A stretch of DNA of 64,000 bases from Aulostomus chinensis (Eukaryota > Chordata > Actinopteri > Syngnathiformes > Aulostomidae), in assembly GCA_037954235.1 (NCBI GenBank), contig JBBMOA010000013.1, positions 11,639,001 through 11,703,000 on the forward strand, in the 5' to 3' direction. This document shows positions 1 through 12,432 of this stretch, in pieces (position 1 is the first letter of the stretch; each line of letters starts with the position of its first letter). Under the pieces are notes generated by a model that saw only the letters and a program-made list of their open reading frames with translations, was not told the origin of the DNA and searched no databases. Made by a program: the position numbers and the translations under genes.

Positions 1-904
1 CACTGTCATACCCTCATAATTAGTTTGCCTAACCTTTTCTGAAACACACACAAACGTATACACAGGGAAGGCAGAGCTGTGATTTACCACTGCGCTCTTA
101 CCAAAGTGTCCTCATTGTAATTACTCTCCATCCAATATCCTGACTGATGATTGGCACCAGCTGAATGTGCTAGATGCCACAGTCTACAGGCCGGGAGTGA
201 CTAGGACCTGTTTCTTTATCTCCCGCACACACCTTGTCCTACCTCGAATGAGAACACGTCAAAGGTGAAGGCCCAGAGCACTTTGCTTCCGCTTCCATTA
301 CATTCTGCAGAGTGGGAGGATCTGATAGAGCGTTAGCCACATGAAAGCCGTGATAATTTGCTCGGCCTAACACGTTTCTTTCCCCCTTGTCTGACATAGC
401 CTTGGGCATTGAAGTAAATAAGGAAAGCTGCTTCAGGTAAGTCAGCTCGGCTCCCATCTGGTTGCCGAGCGCCCCGTGCCATACAAATTGCATAGGGTTT
501 TCTCCTCCCAGCTCACGATCAGTTGGACCCTCCTGGGTCTTTGGCCAGCAGTGCTTTTTGGTGGTAGAAGAGTGAAGTTTAGGTAATCAAATCAGGGTGT
601 GTGGGAGAATGTAAATATTCAGCATAATAACAAACAGCTTTCAGTAAACAGCCTGGGGGAACATGGAGGCTGCATGAGTGTTGCTGCAAAACTTCAGACA
701 TTTCTGCAGTGATTTGACATTCACAATTCTTCTTGTTTAGAAATGTAAACAATGCTCTTATGCACCACCTTTATCAACCACCTTTAATTAGCGGGCAACC
801 ACCAACTGACGTGCTACAATCATGGAAACTACATTAAGCATCTTTTTTGACTATTAAATTGTTTGCAACCTCATGGCCTCTACTTTAGTAGCAAATTAGG
901 CATG

Positions 905-1310
905 TCAGATTTTTTTTTTTGCTGATATCTGATACACTGATGTTCTGCGAATGGCTGAAAAGCCAATATTTGCTGAAATTTTCTGTTCAAAAACAAGTTT
1001 GCACAACATGAACATTTTGTTCTTGCTGGATATCCACACATGAACAAGTCGGAAGAGTAACATTTGTAAAGCCGTTGCCCGCTGTTGTTTCATCTAAACT
1101 ACAACGAGCAAAATTGATCTTGGCTTGCCGGGCCTATATTAATATTGATGCCGCTATATGGTAAAAAAAAAAAAGGCGAATATCTGCTGATACCAATAAT
1201 GTGCTGATATTATTATGTACCCCCACAGCAAATATTTATATCAAGTCGATAGCAGCCAATATCAACTGTTAGTATTAGTATCCTTCTTAAACCAGTGGGA
1301 AAATCAAATG
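905..1310. repeat. Degenerate AT-rich dispersed repeat (low certainty)
   Basis: The stretch repeats variants of 'tatctgctgata', 'gccaatat' and 'tgccgctatat' with a poly-A run at 1162-1173. From memory this resembles a family of 'GATATCGGC'-type dispersed repeats seen in many fish genomes, here heavily decayed. It has no terminal repeats or coding content that I can see. Confidence 0.35.
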
Positions 1311-1795
1311 ATATCATTTTGATTTTCTAGCTCTGGGAGTATATCCTGTAAAAAATGCATTTATAATAATTATTCAGAGAAACTTGTGCAATATACAAGA
1401 ATCCCTCTGAATCCTTGACTATATTTACAAATACCTTCGAGCTATTCAATTTCTTGCTGCCTTGGCACTTATCCACTGTCCAGCCAGCATCAACAAGAAA
1501 TGGCCAAAAGGTGAATATCAATATATCTGTACCGTCTTGTTCAGAATTTTCATTCCGTAGCTGGGTTGAATAAAATCACTGATACTCGAAATATGATGAG
1601 GAAACCGTCAGTATGCGTGCGTGTCCATACTAACACCACTGAGACACTCAGGAGGCTCCCTGCTGGTCTTTCATAAGAGTGAAAATAGTATCTTTTTATT
1701 TTTGTCACCTAAAGTACACGAGGGAGAGAATAGCAATAAAAACATCTTGGTATACGCAACATAACTTACAAGCGCGGAGGTTTCATCTCACTGTT

Positions 1796-1832
1796 GGGGG
1801 GGGGGGGGTGGGGGTGGGGTGGGGGGTGGGGG
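1796..1832 (+). repeat. G-rich tract with G-quadruplex potential
   Basis: A run of 13 G is followed by G blocks of 5, 4, 6 and 5 separated by single T residues. This satisfies the four-tract G-quadruplex pattern with one-base loops. It lies on the strand opposite to unc5 transcription, so the transcript would be C-rich. Confidence 0.9.
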
Positions 1833-2199
1833 CGATAAACACAAACGTTTCTTGGGACCAACTCCTGAAGGGGACATCGGAGTACTGTTGTGTTAAATGT
1901 ATACAGAGGAAACACTGATTGGAAAACCGATACTCAACACAATGATTCCACCAGCACTTTCAGATGTTTTACTCTGATATGCTAATACAGCCCATATATT
2001 AGTTTAGTTTGAAAGTTACTGCATCATGTCACAGGACCTTCCGATCAACTGACAATGTGCTATTGATATCGAAAAAAAGATAATTTAGATAAAATAATCT
2101 CTTACCCTCCTTCACTCTTGCTCTAAGTGTGTTAGTTAATTCTATCCAAACTCTCCCCAAAGCTGCGGTTTATTAAGTACTTTACAGATGACATTACTT

Positions 2200-2254
<55 letters not shown>
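2200..2254. repeat. Poly-A followed by (AT)n microsatellite
   Basis: About 16 A residues run directly into about 20 AT units. The rest of 1833-3683 is unique AT-rich sequence in which I recognise nothing. Confidence 0.95.
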
Positions 2255-2258
<4 letters not shown>

Positions 2259-3683
2259 ATGAGAAAGAAGGCGCTTTATGTTCTGGTTTTTTTTCAGAGA
2301 ACTTTTTTAGGAAGCCGTTTACTTTAAAACTAAAATGTGAACTTTTTCACAAGTTGTTTTTGTTTCAACCAATGTTTACTTTGATTTAAACTGTGAAATA
2401 TTCAATAAAACAGCCATAAAAAATGTGCTTGTGCGCTAGTGTTTCAATCACCCTGCAGTACAGACCATGACAGAGAACCAATCATCAATACGTGTTCATT
2501 AATTAAGGGTTTTAAATAATGGTAATATTATTGGAAAGTCACCCAGCCTTATCATGGCAGCTAGTTTTTCTCATTTCATGTAAAATAACAAAACAATTAA
2601 AACCTAATACCTAGGATAAGTCTGATCCATTACAGGAACTTTAGATACCATCTACGAGCAAGGAGGTATTTTGGGATGAAAATTGTAAGTAAACTGTCAT
2701 AAATACATTTCTAATTTGAAAAGTTGTCAAAACAAATTCTTCAAGTTGGGATGATTTCAATGTGGATAAACTTCCAGCTTCAAACATCATTCAACCAGGA
2801 GGCCACCCAGCGGACGAAAACCTGTCAATTGAAACACAGTTGTTTCCTCCTGTAATTTCCTGCCTGTATCTCATGGTAAGAAATAGAAGAATGGCTGCAT
2901 TTTAAAACAAAGCAGCTGGAAAATACAATCTGACTCCGTTTTAATGCCCTAGTGTTCACCTGGAGGATGAGTCGGCACGGTTCTCTTACCCGTGTAGTCC
3001 AGAATAAACTCTAATGCGACACATAAGGGGATGAAGTGCCGTGACCGAACACAGATTGAGTCTTTAAATATTAATTTCTTTGTTCAAATGCAACTGGATG
3101 AATTATTAATACTGTAGATGCAAGACAGAGAGTTGTGTATTTTTATAAATAACCTGATGCTGAAAATTGAGAGAATGGAGTGAAAGCACAGAGCGGACCC
3201 CCAGAACCTGGTCTAGATACCAGAGGCTTCGGATGTTTGGAGGTGGAGTTGGAGTCCTATTTCTTTATTTCAGATGGTGATAATGCGTTGATCACAATGT
3301 CCTGGAGCTTCTGGTAAAAAAAAAGTAGTGCCAAACTTTTCGATATGTTATCATAAAAGGTGACAGAAAGTAGAAAAAGGAGACTTCTTAGCTGCCACGA
3401 ACAACCCCCCCAGTAGGATATTTATTCAATTCAAGTATATGCTGTGAGAGGTCGAAGAACTTCAATTGTTTTAAATTAAATCTACCCATTAATTTGCCTT
3501 CACATTGATCTTGAATGTCTTCAAAAACAAATCCTTCCTCTAAAACAACGTGAATCAATGAATTATTAATGTCCATTACATAAAATCCTCAAGATTGCTT
3601 CCTGATGGCTCCCAGACCAGGACCGCTGCTGCTCCTGTTGTCAGCACCCCTCATTGAACACACAATCTGATGAAATGGTTTCT

Positions 3684-3766
3684 CCCCCCCCCCCCTCTCT
3701 CTCCCACACACACTCACACACACACACACACACACGCACACACACACACACACACACACACGCGCA
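3684..3766. repeat. C12 / (CT)n / (CA)n compound microsatellite
   Basis: Twelve C residues are followed by a short CT stretch and a long CA array with a few CG and CT interruptions. The reading frames crossing it (poly-TH or poly-VC proteins) are artefacts. Confidence 0.95.
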
Positions 3767-4886
3767 ACCCTGTATTTTCTGTTTTGTGCATTTGTGGTCA
3801 ACACATTGACCACAAGATGGTTGAAGTGCAGAAAACTGAGCATTTGTTTGCATGTCGTCCAGCAGGCTTCCTACTTTACATGTACTTTTATATAAATAAA
3901 TCTTAGATACAGTAGACAGGCTTCGAGCTCCCCCCTCCACCAGCTCACCTTATACTTATGAAACTTCCTCGAGAACATTTTCTGTGCTCTGTTTCATATT
4001 TTTCACAACACTCCACAAGGAGATTCAAGGTATTCTTCTCTCTTCTGCAAAAATAGTCCTTCCACTCCCCTCTCCCCCACTCCTGCTCCCCCCCACCCAG
4101 GACGCCCTGCAGCTTCCAGTTGAAAAGGAGGAGAACGGTGAGTTGATGTTTGTATGAAGAGTGTGTAAAATACCAATACTGAAAATCTCCTTGGGGCCAA
4201 ACACACAAAGCATTAACTGTCAGCCACCGAGTTCCTCTGCCTATCAAAAATCTCCACGGACTATTTAGCTGTCAGCTCCCTCACTGCACCTCCCAGCTCC
4301 CACTATTTTTAAACGAATTTGAGGGGAGCAGGTGCTGATTGACACGGCAAACTCCCACTCACTCTACCTCTGTCAAGAATAACATCCACGTCTTTCATTT
4401 CCCAGGGATGCGGAGGTGAGTTGGAAGATAAAATTATATTACAGTAAAAGAGTAGAGTAAGAAAATATCAAAGTTCATCGGCTGTAATCAAAAGCAAAAC
4501 AGGGGAGGACGTTTGCCGGCTCTTCTCTCGTCCAACCTGAACCCCACCGTGGTAAAACGGTAACATTGTGAAATCCGAGCACATTTGCAACCTTGGCCTC
4601 TATTTTCTCAGCACAAGCACAGGACAAGTGCCCCAGTAATGTATGGGCTACATTTCATTGCAGCATACAGAGCACATTTTATTCAGATGTACCCGTTAGG
4701 ACACACTGTGCAAATATTTTCAACACGTAGAGTCCGAGCTGTATGAAAAAGCAGAGACTTGAATATATTTCTTTTTTCTTTTAACAGGTTTAATTCATGA
4801 AATATCTAAAGATGAAACACAATATAAAGCAGAAAAGACTTTGCCATCATTTGGAAAATTCAATATGATTATACAAACCTGTGTCA

Positions 4887-4920
4887 CGTGTGCGCGCGCA
4901 CGCACACACACACACACACA
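4887..4920. repeat. (GT)/(GC)/(CA) alternating purine-pyrimidine tract
   Basis: The tract runs from GTGTGCGCGCGCACG into (CA)n, a continuous alternating purine-pyrimidine sequence with a self-complementary CG-rich core and Z-DNA potential. Confidence 0.85.
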
Positions 4921-5416
4921 ATTGAAGAGCACACAGAAACTACTAATTCAGGACTGAGGGACTGTATTGATCACATGTCTTTACTAGACAAGTTAAATAA
5001 ATAACTTTGTGAAAGAAAGAACTACTTAGATTGCTGAATGCATTCCAACTTTCTGCAAGGGCACTGCTTTTGTGAGAGTGACAAATAAGAAATTACTTTG
5101 GAAAAAGCAAAGCGTGGGGCTGACGTGGGATCTGTTTTGGTGGGAGGACAAAGGCTGAGTGCGTAGGAGATTGGAACGCCTGCATTGTTGCTCTACAAAT
5201 GGTTATTATCATTGTTACACTTTGTTCCACTAATTACGGTTATTTTTTTCTCATTTCATGATTCCTACATGTCAAGATCAATTTAAAAAAATAATTCAAA
5301 GGACCAGACCTTCTGAACACCAAATACACACATAAGACATGCTAAACAATAAATGGGCGAGATCAATTGGTGCTACTATTGTTTATATTTCTGCTGGCCT
5401 CATGCTTACATCCACT

Positions 5417-5417
<1 letters not shown>

Positions 5418-5453
<36 letters not shown>

Positions 5454-5468
5454 CACACACACACACAC
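5418..5468. repeat. (CA)n microsatellite, interrupted
   Basis: About 25 CA units with one CAACAC interruption. It lies 115 bp from the next CA array. Confidence 0.95.
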
Positions 5469-5580
5469 GTACACTTGAAGTTAAAGTCTCAAGGCCAGAC
5501 AAAAACAGACTGACAAAATCTACTTGGGCTCCCTTCTTACCTTCTTACTCTTATGTTGCTGGGTTATGAGGAAGGTCTGG

Positions 5581-5582
<2 letters not shown>

Positions 5583-5653
<71 letters not shown>
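5583..5653. repeat. (AC)n microsatellite, perfect
   Basis: An uninterrupted run of 71 nt (about 35 units), among the longest perfect arrays in the window and probably highly polymorphic. The overlapping frames encoding poly-Thr-His are artefacts. Between here and 7300 I see only unique sequence. Confidence 0.97.
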
Positions 5654-5657
<4 letters not shown>

Positions 5658-7296
5658 GCTGACCTGCCTGAGAAGCCTAATAGAACGAGTTGGCAGATGT
5701 GTAACGGGAACAATTCACCTTGCCATCTGTTTTGCTGAGCTTATCGCCAAATCCTTCCCCCTCTGTCCTGCAATCAAGGACAGGATGAAATACAAGTCCC
5801 ATTATGGGGTAGCAGCTAATAATGCGTTATCAATTAGTCCCTTTGGCTACTGATCGATGCGCAGCAGGTGGTGCAAGGCCATTTCATTCATTTAGGGCAA
5901 CATTGTCCTCTTCCCCATGATTCTCGTATTTCCTCCAGTTCATTAGATCATTGCTCGCAGGCCTATCGGGTTTTGCTTGAATTGCAGCAGAACCGTTCTT
6001 CAATATTCCATTACAGATGATGTTTAATCACTTGTGTGCAGCCCCAGCACTATTAGGAAGCCTCTGTCCTGATTTCACTTAAACACGACAAAACACAATG
6101 ACGGGGAGCAGCTTTCCCTCCTGTAAACGTAAAGCACCTTCCTGCATCAATGTCTATATATGAGCAAGGAAGAGAAAATGTAATAAACGGGACGCGAGAG
6201 GTGATTGGCTGCTCTAATACCATGGATACGTATCCAGGTATTAAAATAAAGGTCACAGATCATTTTAGCTAAGCCTAGATTATCTCCCCCTTAGATCAGA
6301 AATTAAATATGTCATCACATTATGATCTTGGATCCAGTCAATCAGAAAATACATATTTTATACAAATGAATCCTGGCTGGTGTGCAGGCACAGGGTTCAC
6401 CCCATGGTGCTGTAAGACATTATTAGTTACTGAAAGTGATAGATGGTTTTAAAAGATTTATCGACCACGTCATCGGCGGTATTTAGACTTCAAAGGATTG
6501 ATGGGGAACAGGTGCTGATAAAGGGGAGGGTTATAGGACAGGGTTATAGTCCCGTATACAGCTTCAATGTGATATGGGGAGTTATTACGAAAAGGGAGAG
6601 TTATTTTTACAGTCTAAAAAAAAAAAAAAAACGCCTTCATAAAAGTACAAGGCAAATATGTTGGGCTTTATTATTTTCTTCATCATTTTTCTGTTTTCAT
6701 TGTAGAAGTCTTGTCGAAAACCGGCTCAATCAACAGTGAAAATATCGTCTCTCCTCCTCGTTAGAAGGCACTTGCTGAGGTTTATTGAAAAGGGAATGCA
6801 TGTATTTTCCACCTGAGAGGGTTTGCAGCAGCAGCAGCCGCGACAATGACGGCAAGTGGATCAAAATCATTTCCATCAATGCTGGCAGATGAAATGCAAA
6901 TACAATCAAATCACTCTGGCCCATACAACAATTCTCTGCCCAAATGCCAATCTCCCTTTCCTCATCATGTGTCTGATGAGAAATCATAGCGCGGGAGGAT
7001 CTCCTAATCTATGCAAACACACTGTCAGCATTGATTTGTTCGTAGGGAATATGTCTTTATTAACACTCGCCAGACATCTCACATTCTCCCGTTCCATAAA
7101 GGATGACCTGGGAAAGCTGCAGAGGGCTTTGGAAGCAGTCATGGCTCTAAAAATTGAGATAAGTTACTGAGGACAGGTAATGAGAACCGATAGACTCGAG
7201 GATGGGTCGATAGCAGACATTGATACCAGGAGAGGAAGGACAAATTGTGACATCTCATTCCTTTGCCATGTTCAAAGGAGCTTTAAAACAAGCGAC

Positions 7297-7299
<3 letters not shown>

Positions 7300-7337
<38 letters not shown>

Positions 7338-7352
7338 ATGGGGGGGGGGGGG
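7300..7352. repeat. (GT)n followed by G13
   Basis: About 18 GT units, GATG, then 13 G residues. This is the same architecture (dinucleotide array abutting a G homopolymer) as at 51486-51519, and the complement of the C-then-CA tracts at 3684, 26182 and 52633. Confidence 0.95.
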
Positions 7353-7439
7353 TTGAGGGCTTGGGTTGAAAGTGTGCAAGCACACAAAGGAGTGTCAGTA
7401 ACTCTGACACCTCTTTCAAACCAGTGACCACAGTCATAC

Positions 7440-10400
7440 TTGGGCTATTTGATCAATGCTCCATCCTTGTCTTGTCAATACAAACCAAGTCTGTGGACAT
7501 GGGTTATTCCCAGGTCAGGACCATTCAGACAGGACCTGAATCACACCCTCTGACAGGGGCATATCAATAAACTCACGGGTAGAAAATGGGCGGGAAATTC
7601 ACTCAACATTTTCAGGGGACGGATAACAAAATAAAAACATTTGCTGCATGTGAAGCCAAACACTTTATGAACGAAAAATGCAAATAGTGTATGTTTACTT
7701 AAGTCCAACAATTTTTGTGTGAATTAACTGTGGTCTGTTTTCAATGCACTTCTCAAGTACGAGTGAAACTGTAGCATCTCACAAACTTCGCCTCAATGGG
7801 AATCTACCTCGAGTAGGACTAAAATGTCATGCCCTTCCATGCTTATTTACTTCCTCAGGGCAGGTTTGTATAGCTCAGGAAACGGAGCCACGACAGTGAT
7901 CAGTCTTGTCTTCCATGTTCTCTGTTGCTTGGGAAAAAGGACAATGCTACATGATAAAACCCTGATTCTTCCTGTGGGCGTCCGCTGGTCTGATCTTCAG
8001 CTTAGGCGATCAACCTCTGCAACGTGACCTCAGTTTGCGTTTCTCCAGAGTTTGACTCTGGTTCAACTTTTCTGGGCTGCAGTACTAATGCTGCCCCAAA
8101 CCCCTGGAGCTAGAAGGCACTACCCCATCATTCAAATGAATGTGAGAACATGCGCTTTGCTTCAGCACTGAATTTAGTTCACCTCTCTAGTTTCTGTAAC
8201 TCTCATGTCAGTCAGTGGTATTCTTCCTTCACATAGGCAGCCACCTGAATTGCATCATTCAAAGCTGAGATTAGTTGATTCAGTATCTGCCAAATTCACC
8301 TTGACAGCAGCAATTTCATCTTTAATCGCTTCAAAGCGCAGAATTTCAATGACATGACGTTGTTTCTTATTGCCAAAATAGTGCCAAGTTCCAAACTTCA
8401 TGTGGTTACACAGTTTAAAACCTAAATAGAAGCAAAAGTCTCACCGCAGCTGCAGTTTGTTTCGTCATTGTTGCTCCTGCACTGCATTGTCGGAAATGTC
8501 TTCTAATGTCGTCTCTGTCCAGCACATGGTTATTTCATCTTGTATACTGTGCACAAGTAACATGCCTATGATTTCCTTCTGTAAATAATCTGTGTTGCCA
8601 CATGCTACAACACAGATAAGCTATATCATTTACCATCAGCGTCATTACGATGCACATAAAAACAAGATTCAACTTCATCCCTTTGAAAGAACAACAGCTA
8701 TTTGTGAGAACCACCTCACAACCCGCCTACAACCAATGAGATTCATTTGTCCTGCACTGGTAGTTTGCAGCCCAAGTGGTACAATTCTCATTGAAAAATC
8801 GACCCTTGTGCGAAACCTCCAACACAGTTTGACCTTTGAAATCAATGTAACTCAGGTTGGACCTCTGTTTGTGATACACGCAGTCGACGGCAGCAGCTCT
8901 TTTGTCTTTCCTGCTCTGAATCAATTCCAATAAACAGAGCTGTCTGATGGGGGCATAGGTCGTGTCTGTTATAGGTGGTTACCCACATGTCATGTGTTCT
9001 ACCCTCTGAGCCTTGAATACTGAGCAGTCTGACTGAAACACATCTGCACTTCAAGCTCGGGTCAGTTATTAATTTAAACCCTAGCAGTTAGTTTGACGTT
9101 TGCTAGAGTCTGCTGGGACTGAACATGGATGGAGTCGACTGAATATTGCCTCTGCTGTGCTGGGCCAGAACAGTTAATCTCTGAAACAACCACATCTCAG
9201 ATATTACTTCAACCCAGCTCCGCCGTGTGAAGGTGAAGGGATTATCGATTTCAGCTCAACTCGCTTTGATCAGTTTGTTTTCAGATTTGATATATTTTAG
9301 CAATAAAAACATGCGGCATGTCATTAGGACTGTGGGAATCCCTCGGTTTTCTCGGCGCAGATAGCACAGATTAAAGGTTGCTTCAAGTGCATTGGTGATT
9401 AGCCATGCATTCAGAAACAGGGAGTCTGGCTTGACTTTCAACTGATGTCTCACAGCCTCTCAACGCTTTATTCAAATTTAATAAACACGATGTTTTTTTT
9501 TTAAATTTCAAAATCAAGATATTGAAATGATTTGATTTCCTCCCCATAAAAGGAGACTCTCATTTCATGATTTTTATGGTGAATGTGATTAACTGTCATA
9601 TGGCTCAGTCCAGTTTGAAGCAATGACAAACGTCACTCTGTATTCGAGCAACATCTTTCAAATTCAGCCGTATTCCGCTCCATGCTGTGACTGTGATTAA
9701 TCTTTATCTTTGATACTATAAGCGTCTTGAACCGAGTAAAAGAGCTCTTATGCATGCTGCTCCACTGCCTGGAACCTTCTGCGCCGAGTTCAAAAATTGC
9801 AAAAATTGGTCTCTCTGTGAATTAAAATCATTGCTGCAGAAAGCAGGAGCTCTCTTTTGTAGCATTTTATTTTGTTCTTTTAGAATATCAATCTGTCAGT
9901 GTCATAAAGTCATTTTTTTTTGCATCAGTCATAGTATTTCGATCTACAGCTTTCAGACAGCTCTCTTTTAAAAAAAAAATGTTTTTAGGATTAAATATTT
10001 CCATTACCATATTAAAAATTACATACACGATTTTATTATCACGTAGCTGTTTAATTCTGATTTTCTGGCCCGGTTCATGTAATTATTCCTGAGTAGCTCA
10101 TTGTTATGGCAGCCAAATTTGGCCAAAACACCAACAGAGATTTTTAATTTCAGTGAAGCCTGGCTCACTAATAATAAACTAATAAAACTGCTAATAATAC
10201 AGCTTCATCCGATCTATTCTAATTGATATCCAACATGCACCGCCGTGCGTTCGGCAGGATTCTGTGACTCAGGGGCTTGAGAAACATTTGCAAACCAATC
10301 ACACAACATCAGAACATCCTGTAGGTCCAAAGGCTGAGCTGCTGTCCTTGGTTGAAATAGAAAATCCACACTGGCACATGTTCAGGGACAGCAGCTCCGT

Positions 10401-11760
10401 TCTATGAGTTCTTTACTATAGAACCGCTCGTTGTGAATGGAATCTGTATTTCTGATAGTTTTAGATAGGTTCTGCCTCTTCATTCATTGTGTGTCACAGT
10501 TATCTTGATCTTATTATGTTTACACATGCATGACATTAGAATGTGTCTGTACGTGCATCACCAGGAACCACGAGTGATCGAATCTCACATCCATGCTCTG
10601 TATGCAAATGAACACCACTTTCATGTCCGTTTATAAAGCCCGAATTCTTCTAAACAACATGTTAACACGCGGCAATTTGTATTTCTGATAAGTAGCACAT
10701 CTGTGTGTATTTGCTCAAATTTTGCGAAAATGAAACATTGGATTTATCTTGTTGATTTTTTGGCTGGACGTGTCGACCAGCTCGTGAACTTATTAGAACA
10801 AAGACATTAAAATACTATTTGAGGGAATACTGTCTTGTTTGGATGATTCATTTAGATTATTATTTGATTACCACGACTGCAGTACGGGAGAGAGCGATCG
10901 ACTGCAGCAGTGCACTGTGCTGTGATGATTCGTGGAATTGTTTTAACAGAAAACCCAACCATCCACGCTTACACGGCAGGATGCAGCCTCACTTTCCCCA
11001 GGTTTAGAGGAGGAAAAGAGGGAGGAATTCCAAATCTAGGCTGGGTTTATTCTTCAGTGTGTACGAGGCAGTCGCCACCATCGAGCATTGTGTGGTACTA
11101 TGCTATTTAACTCCAGGAATCAGGACCATCAATTGTTTTGTTTGATCTTCAGTGAGGCTCAGACAACAACTGAATGTGTCCTTAGTACAGTGAACTCGTC
11201 AGGATGCATGTTAATCCAATGTCTAAACATAGTGTGGGATTTATTATCAATGGGCCTCTTGTTCATGAGACACTGAAAACAAAGACAAATACAGCTGCTG
11301 TCGACATGTGTTAACTTAACTGCTGCCAGTATTTTATTCTTCCAGTCAAGAGTATTAACTGAATCTAAAGCCCCGCTCTTCATTTACATAACAAAGAATC
11401 AAGGACCTCGGTTCGAATCCCAATCAGTGTGAACGTGCCAACGAATAAAGCCAGGGCCTTTATCTCTGACTGATACTGCCTGGTCACAAGGGATCATTGC
11501 TTTTACATCTCTTTTATTGGAGGTAAATCAGCAACAACTGTGTTCAAAGTGTGTGCAGAGGAAACAACTGACTCAGGTGGGAAAATTCTCCAAATTCCTC
11601 AGCAGCTATTTTGAGGAGGTGAAGGTTTTCTAGCCGGTGGAACGAGGCTTTAAATTGTCAATCAATTGTTGACAACTTGGCTGGACGTCCAAACTTCTCA
11701 TTTCTCCCTCCTCGAGGCAGGATGTTGGTATCGAGCAGCTTCTGGTGTGACAGAAGTCTT
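7440..11760. other. Unique non-coding sequence, nothing recognised
   Basis: No repeat array, RNA gene or credible exon was seen. Short frames at 7824-8027 and 8592-8933 have no recognisable domain and no convincing splice context. An isolated B-box-like sequence at 11410-11420 is discussed separately. Confidence 0.5.
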
Positions 11761-11773
11761 GTTGCTTGGCAAC
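11761..11773. promoter_or_regulatory. X-box-like palindrome (candidate RFX site)
   Basis: The sequence GTTGCTTGGCAAC has perfect 5-bp inverted arms (GTTGC/GCAAC) around TTG. This matches the general RFX X-box pattern of two half-sites. It lies 61 bp before a CA array in probable intron. Occupancy cannot be judged from sequence. Confidence 0.35.
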
Positions 11774-11832
11774 AGGTATGAATGAGTTTAGAGTCCAGCG
11801 TGACTGTGACGCTGAGGGTGAGAGGACAGCTT

Positions 11833-11833
<1 letters not shown>

Positions 11834-11875
<42 letters not shown>

Positions 11876-11891
11876 GCGTGCTCACACACAC
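11834..11891. repeat. (CA)n microsatellite with CG variants
   Basis: A CA array runs into CGCACACGCGCGTGCTCACACACA. Frames through it on both strands encode low-complexity Thr-His or Cys-Val proteins and are not genes. Confidence 0.95.
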
Positions 11892-12385
11892 CCCTAGCCT
11901 TGTGAGAACACTCTCTGACATGATGCTTTTACCAATAATCACAACTAACCTCCCAAATAAAATTCTTAACCTTGAAGTGCATCCAAACTCTATTCTGACC
12001 AAAATATCTCAACTTTCAAGATACACAAAGGAAAAGAAATAGCCATGCAAATACATGCATGCGTGCACACGCACACACACTCACACACGCAGCTTTACTA
12101 CAGCTGGATGTGTGCTCTTCAGATTTTCTAGCAGGAAGGGGGATTAGAGGGAACCATCAGTAAACTCCTCAGGGCAGTGCTGACATTAAACAGCACAAGT
12201 ATTTGAGCGATCAATGCTGGTACCTCAGAGCCTTCGTACCTCTGGACATCCATGTGTCCTTCATGAGTGCATCGCCCCACACATATCACATATACATGAA
12301 ACAGGTTGGGACAGCAGACTGATGCTGGGGCGATGAGAGGGAGCCGTACAGCTTCATATGGATACTAAAGAGCCCACTACTGTAG

Positions 12386-12388
<3 letters not shown>

Positions 12389-12428
<40 letters not shown>

Positions 12429-12432
12429 TGTG
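12389..12432. repeat. (TG)n microsatellite
   Basis: About 19 TG units followed by AGTGTG. Its orientation is inverted relative to the CA array 500 bp to the left. A short (GA)8 run lies at 12815-12830. The stretch 12831-14412 is unique and I recognise nothing in it. Confidence 0.95.

Noticed and set aside
3388..3576. Minus-strand 62-codon frame with protein-like composition, considered as another unc5 exon
   Set aside because: It has no match to any UNC5 segment, lacks the WCQC and thrombospondin motifs, and is in AT-rich sequence.
5339..5853. Plus-strand frames with long Thr-His runs
   Set aside because: They are translations of (CA)n arrays with unrelated flanks and no domain or splice support. 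The same applies to the frames at 3589-3940, 7255-7437, 11630-12042, 42870-43100 and 50313-50658.
11380..11440. Possible tRNA gene around GGTTCGAATCC
   Set aside because: The T-stem does not pair (CTCGG against CCCAA) and there is no A box or acceptor stem at the right distance.
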